A stretch of DNA of 64,000 nt, taken from positions 1 through 64,000 of the forward strand of contig JAMPIL010000007.1 in the NCBI GenBank assembly GCA_023662725.1, in the 5' to 3' direction. The notes beneath the pieces are model-generated. The model was given only the letters and a program-made list of their open reading frames with translations. It did not search any database and was not told where the DNA came from. Numbering within the stretch: position 1 is the stretch's first letter; each line of letters opens with the position of its first letter. Source of the stretch: Ruminococcus flavefaciens. GTDB taxonomy: Bacteria > Bacillota > Clostridia > Oscillospirales > Ruminococcaceae. Shown here piece after piece: positions 63,227 to 64,000 of the stretch. Position numbers and translations under genes: made by a program.

Positions 63227-64000
63227 ATGATTATATATATTAGAGACGTTCAAAATCTTGATTTTGGACAAGCGGTCTCAACAGAAGATAATTGTATATT
63301 ATCAAATATCAATATATTATTGGTAATAATAAGTTTTTATATATTTAGTGGAGCAAAAGGAATGAGTGTAATTATGGTATATTATAATCGTCTGTTAGGG
63401 AATTATAACACAAATTTTTTTAGTATTCATTTATTTGATGATGATATTTCTACATACTTTCATGAATATGTACATCATATTCAAAATATTACAACATCAT
63501 ATGGTTTAACATACTATGCTTCGAGATTAGTGTACTTTATGCATGAATTCGTAAAAAATCCAAATTCGGGCTTGTATGATTCTATTAATAATTTATGGGA
63601 AAAGGATAAAAAAATAATATTAAAAACCATAGAACAAGTAGGAAAGGTAATGAATATAGAGTATAGTGGTGAAAAGGTGGAAGATATTGTTTTCAAATTT
63701 AATAAAAATATTTTGTCTGGATATGAAATTAAAATAATAGAATCAGTAGAGATAAAATTGAAAATTCAAAATGAGACTGTTTCTGTCCCATTTACAGTGA
63801 GAATGATAAAAGAAAATATGGCACGATTGATTTAGGATAGATGCTTTCCTAAAAGTTATATGACTAAAAATATAACTTACTATTTAGTAGAAGAAATTAT
63901 AGAATGGTATGCGCCAAATTTTCCGATAAATGCACAAACAGTTGTCGCACTTTGTGATCTTTCATTAATAGCTGACAATCCTATACATGGATTTTTTGCT
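63227..64000 (+). pseudogene. HExxH (zincin-like) gene with amber codon, running off the window
   Basis: An open frame starts at ATG 63227 (weak GGCGGCG upstream) with MIIYIRDVQNLDFGQAVSTE, the CILS segment and a hydrophobic stretch. A better start for the enzyme itself may be ATG 63362 (AAAAGG upstream; MSVIMVYYNRLLGNYN). The zincin motif is STYFHEYVHHIQNITTSYGL. At 63833-63835 a TAG stops the frame, yet the same frame continues without break (DRCFPKSYMTKNITYYLVEE, then PNFPINAQTVVALCDLS) to the window end. A CAG-to-TAG nonsense change is the simplest reading. No signal peptide on the 63362 form. Confidence 0.65.

Noticed and set aside
40080-63835. Stop-codon recoding in the mobile elements
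   Set aside because: The in-frame stops are TAA (40090, 54757), TGA (22147, 43651) and TAG (63833). All three types occur, mixed with plain frameshifts, and intact genes end normally, so decay is the simpler reading.
1-64000. CRISPR array or cas genes
   Set aside because: No regularly spaced repeats were found and no cas-like protein is encoded. The repeated TGCATTTCATG boxes occur only in pairs at three promoters.

Overview
The window looks like a low-GC Gram-positive gut or rumen Clostridia, most likely a Ruminococcus or close relative in Oscillospiraceae. The pointers are dockerin domains (intact on a polysaccharide deacetylase, degraded on a GH43 remnant), sigma-A promoters of the TTGACA-N17-TATAAT kind, strong GGAGG ribosome binding sites and AT-rich spacers. 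No rRNA gene is present. The species call is an inference from gene content.

Bases 1-19.6 kb are ordinary, intact chromosome. They hold a truncated RibD-type reductase, a secreted CAP protein, an FtsX-type ABC transporter with its own two-component system, and a dockerin-bearing deacetylase. Next comes one long operon, queD-queE-folE-queC-queF-HD-folP-folBK-folA, which joins queuosine precursor and folate synthesis through the shared FolE. It starts at a textbook promoter whose predicted first nucleotides form a preQ1-I-like riboswitch. A pantothenate operon (panB-panC-panD) follows, facing a convergent DUF2520-type ketopantoate reductase (panG), so the route from alpha-ketoisovalerate and aspartate to pantothenate is complete. 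A Y-family polymerase/VOC/YolD-like operon closes this part.

Bases 19.7-23.2 kb are decayed: a GH43-CBM13-dockerin pseudogene, then fragments of a relaxase, a tyrosine integrase, a ribbon-helix-helix protein and a DEAD-type helicase.

Bases 23.2-38.2 kb hold the most interesting system, a radical-SAM RiPP cluster that resembles the Clo7bot (CLI_3235) Cys-rich peptide families. It has a 60-residue precursor, a radical SAM/SPASM maturase, a TIGR04066-like protein, an acyl-carrier-related protein without the carrier serine, a degenerate subtilase and an ABC exporter. Unusually, it also has a true carrier protein, two adenylate-forming enzymes, a BtrH-like putative acyltransferase, a GT4+GT2 fusion glycosyltransferase and an Ntn-hydrolase of the aspartylglucosaminidase type. 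This suggests a peptide that is radical-SAM modified and perhaps also acylated and glycosylated.

Bases 38.2-48.2 kb and 54.7-62.9 kb are a decaying phage- or ICE-like island. It contains a broken large serine recombinase, two IS3-family fragments, holin-like and helicase/SMC remnants, an S1 protein, two tRNAs, several DNA methyltransferases, a radical SAM protein, a PAPS-reductase-like protein, a phosphoesterase and an AAA/DUF4143 ATPase. Between the two halves sit two large secreted HExxH proteases with ricin-type lectin repeats. A third HExxH gene, interrupted by an amber codon, runs off the right edge.

A near-identical promoter module occurs three times: direct TGCATTTCATG boxes 20 or 30 bp apart, then TTGACA exactly 20 bp after box 2, N17, TAMAAT and AATTATA. 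It lies upstream of the RiPP cluster, of the protease-lectin pair and of the third HExxH gene. It implies a regulon linking the peptide to the proteases, controlled by a regulator not recognised in this window.
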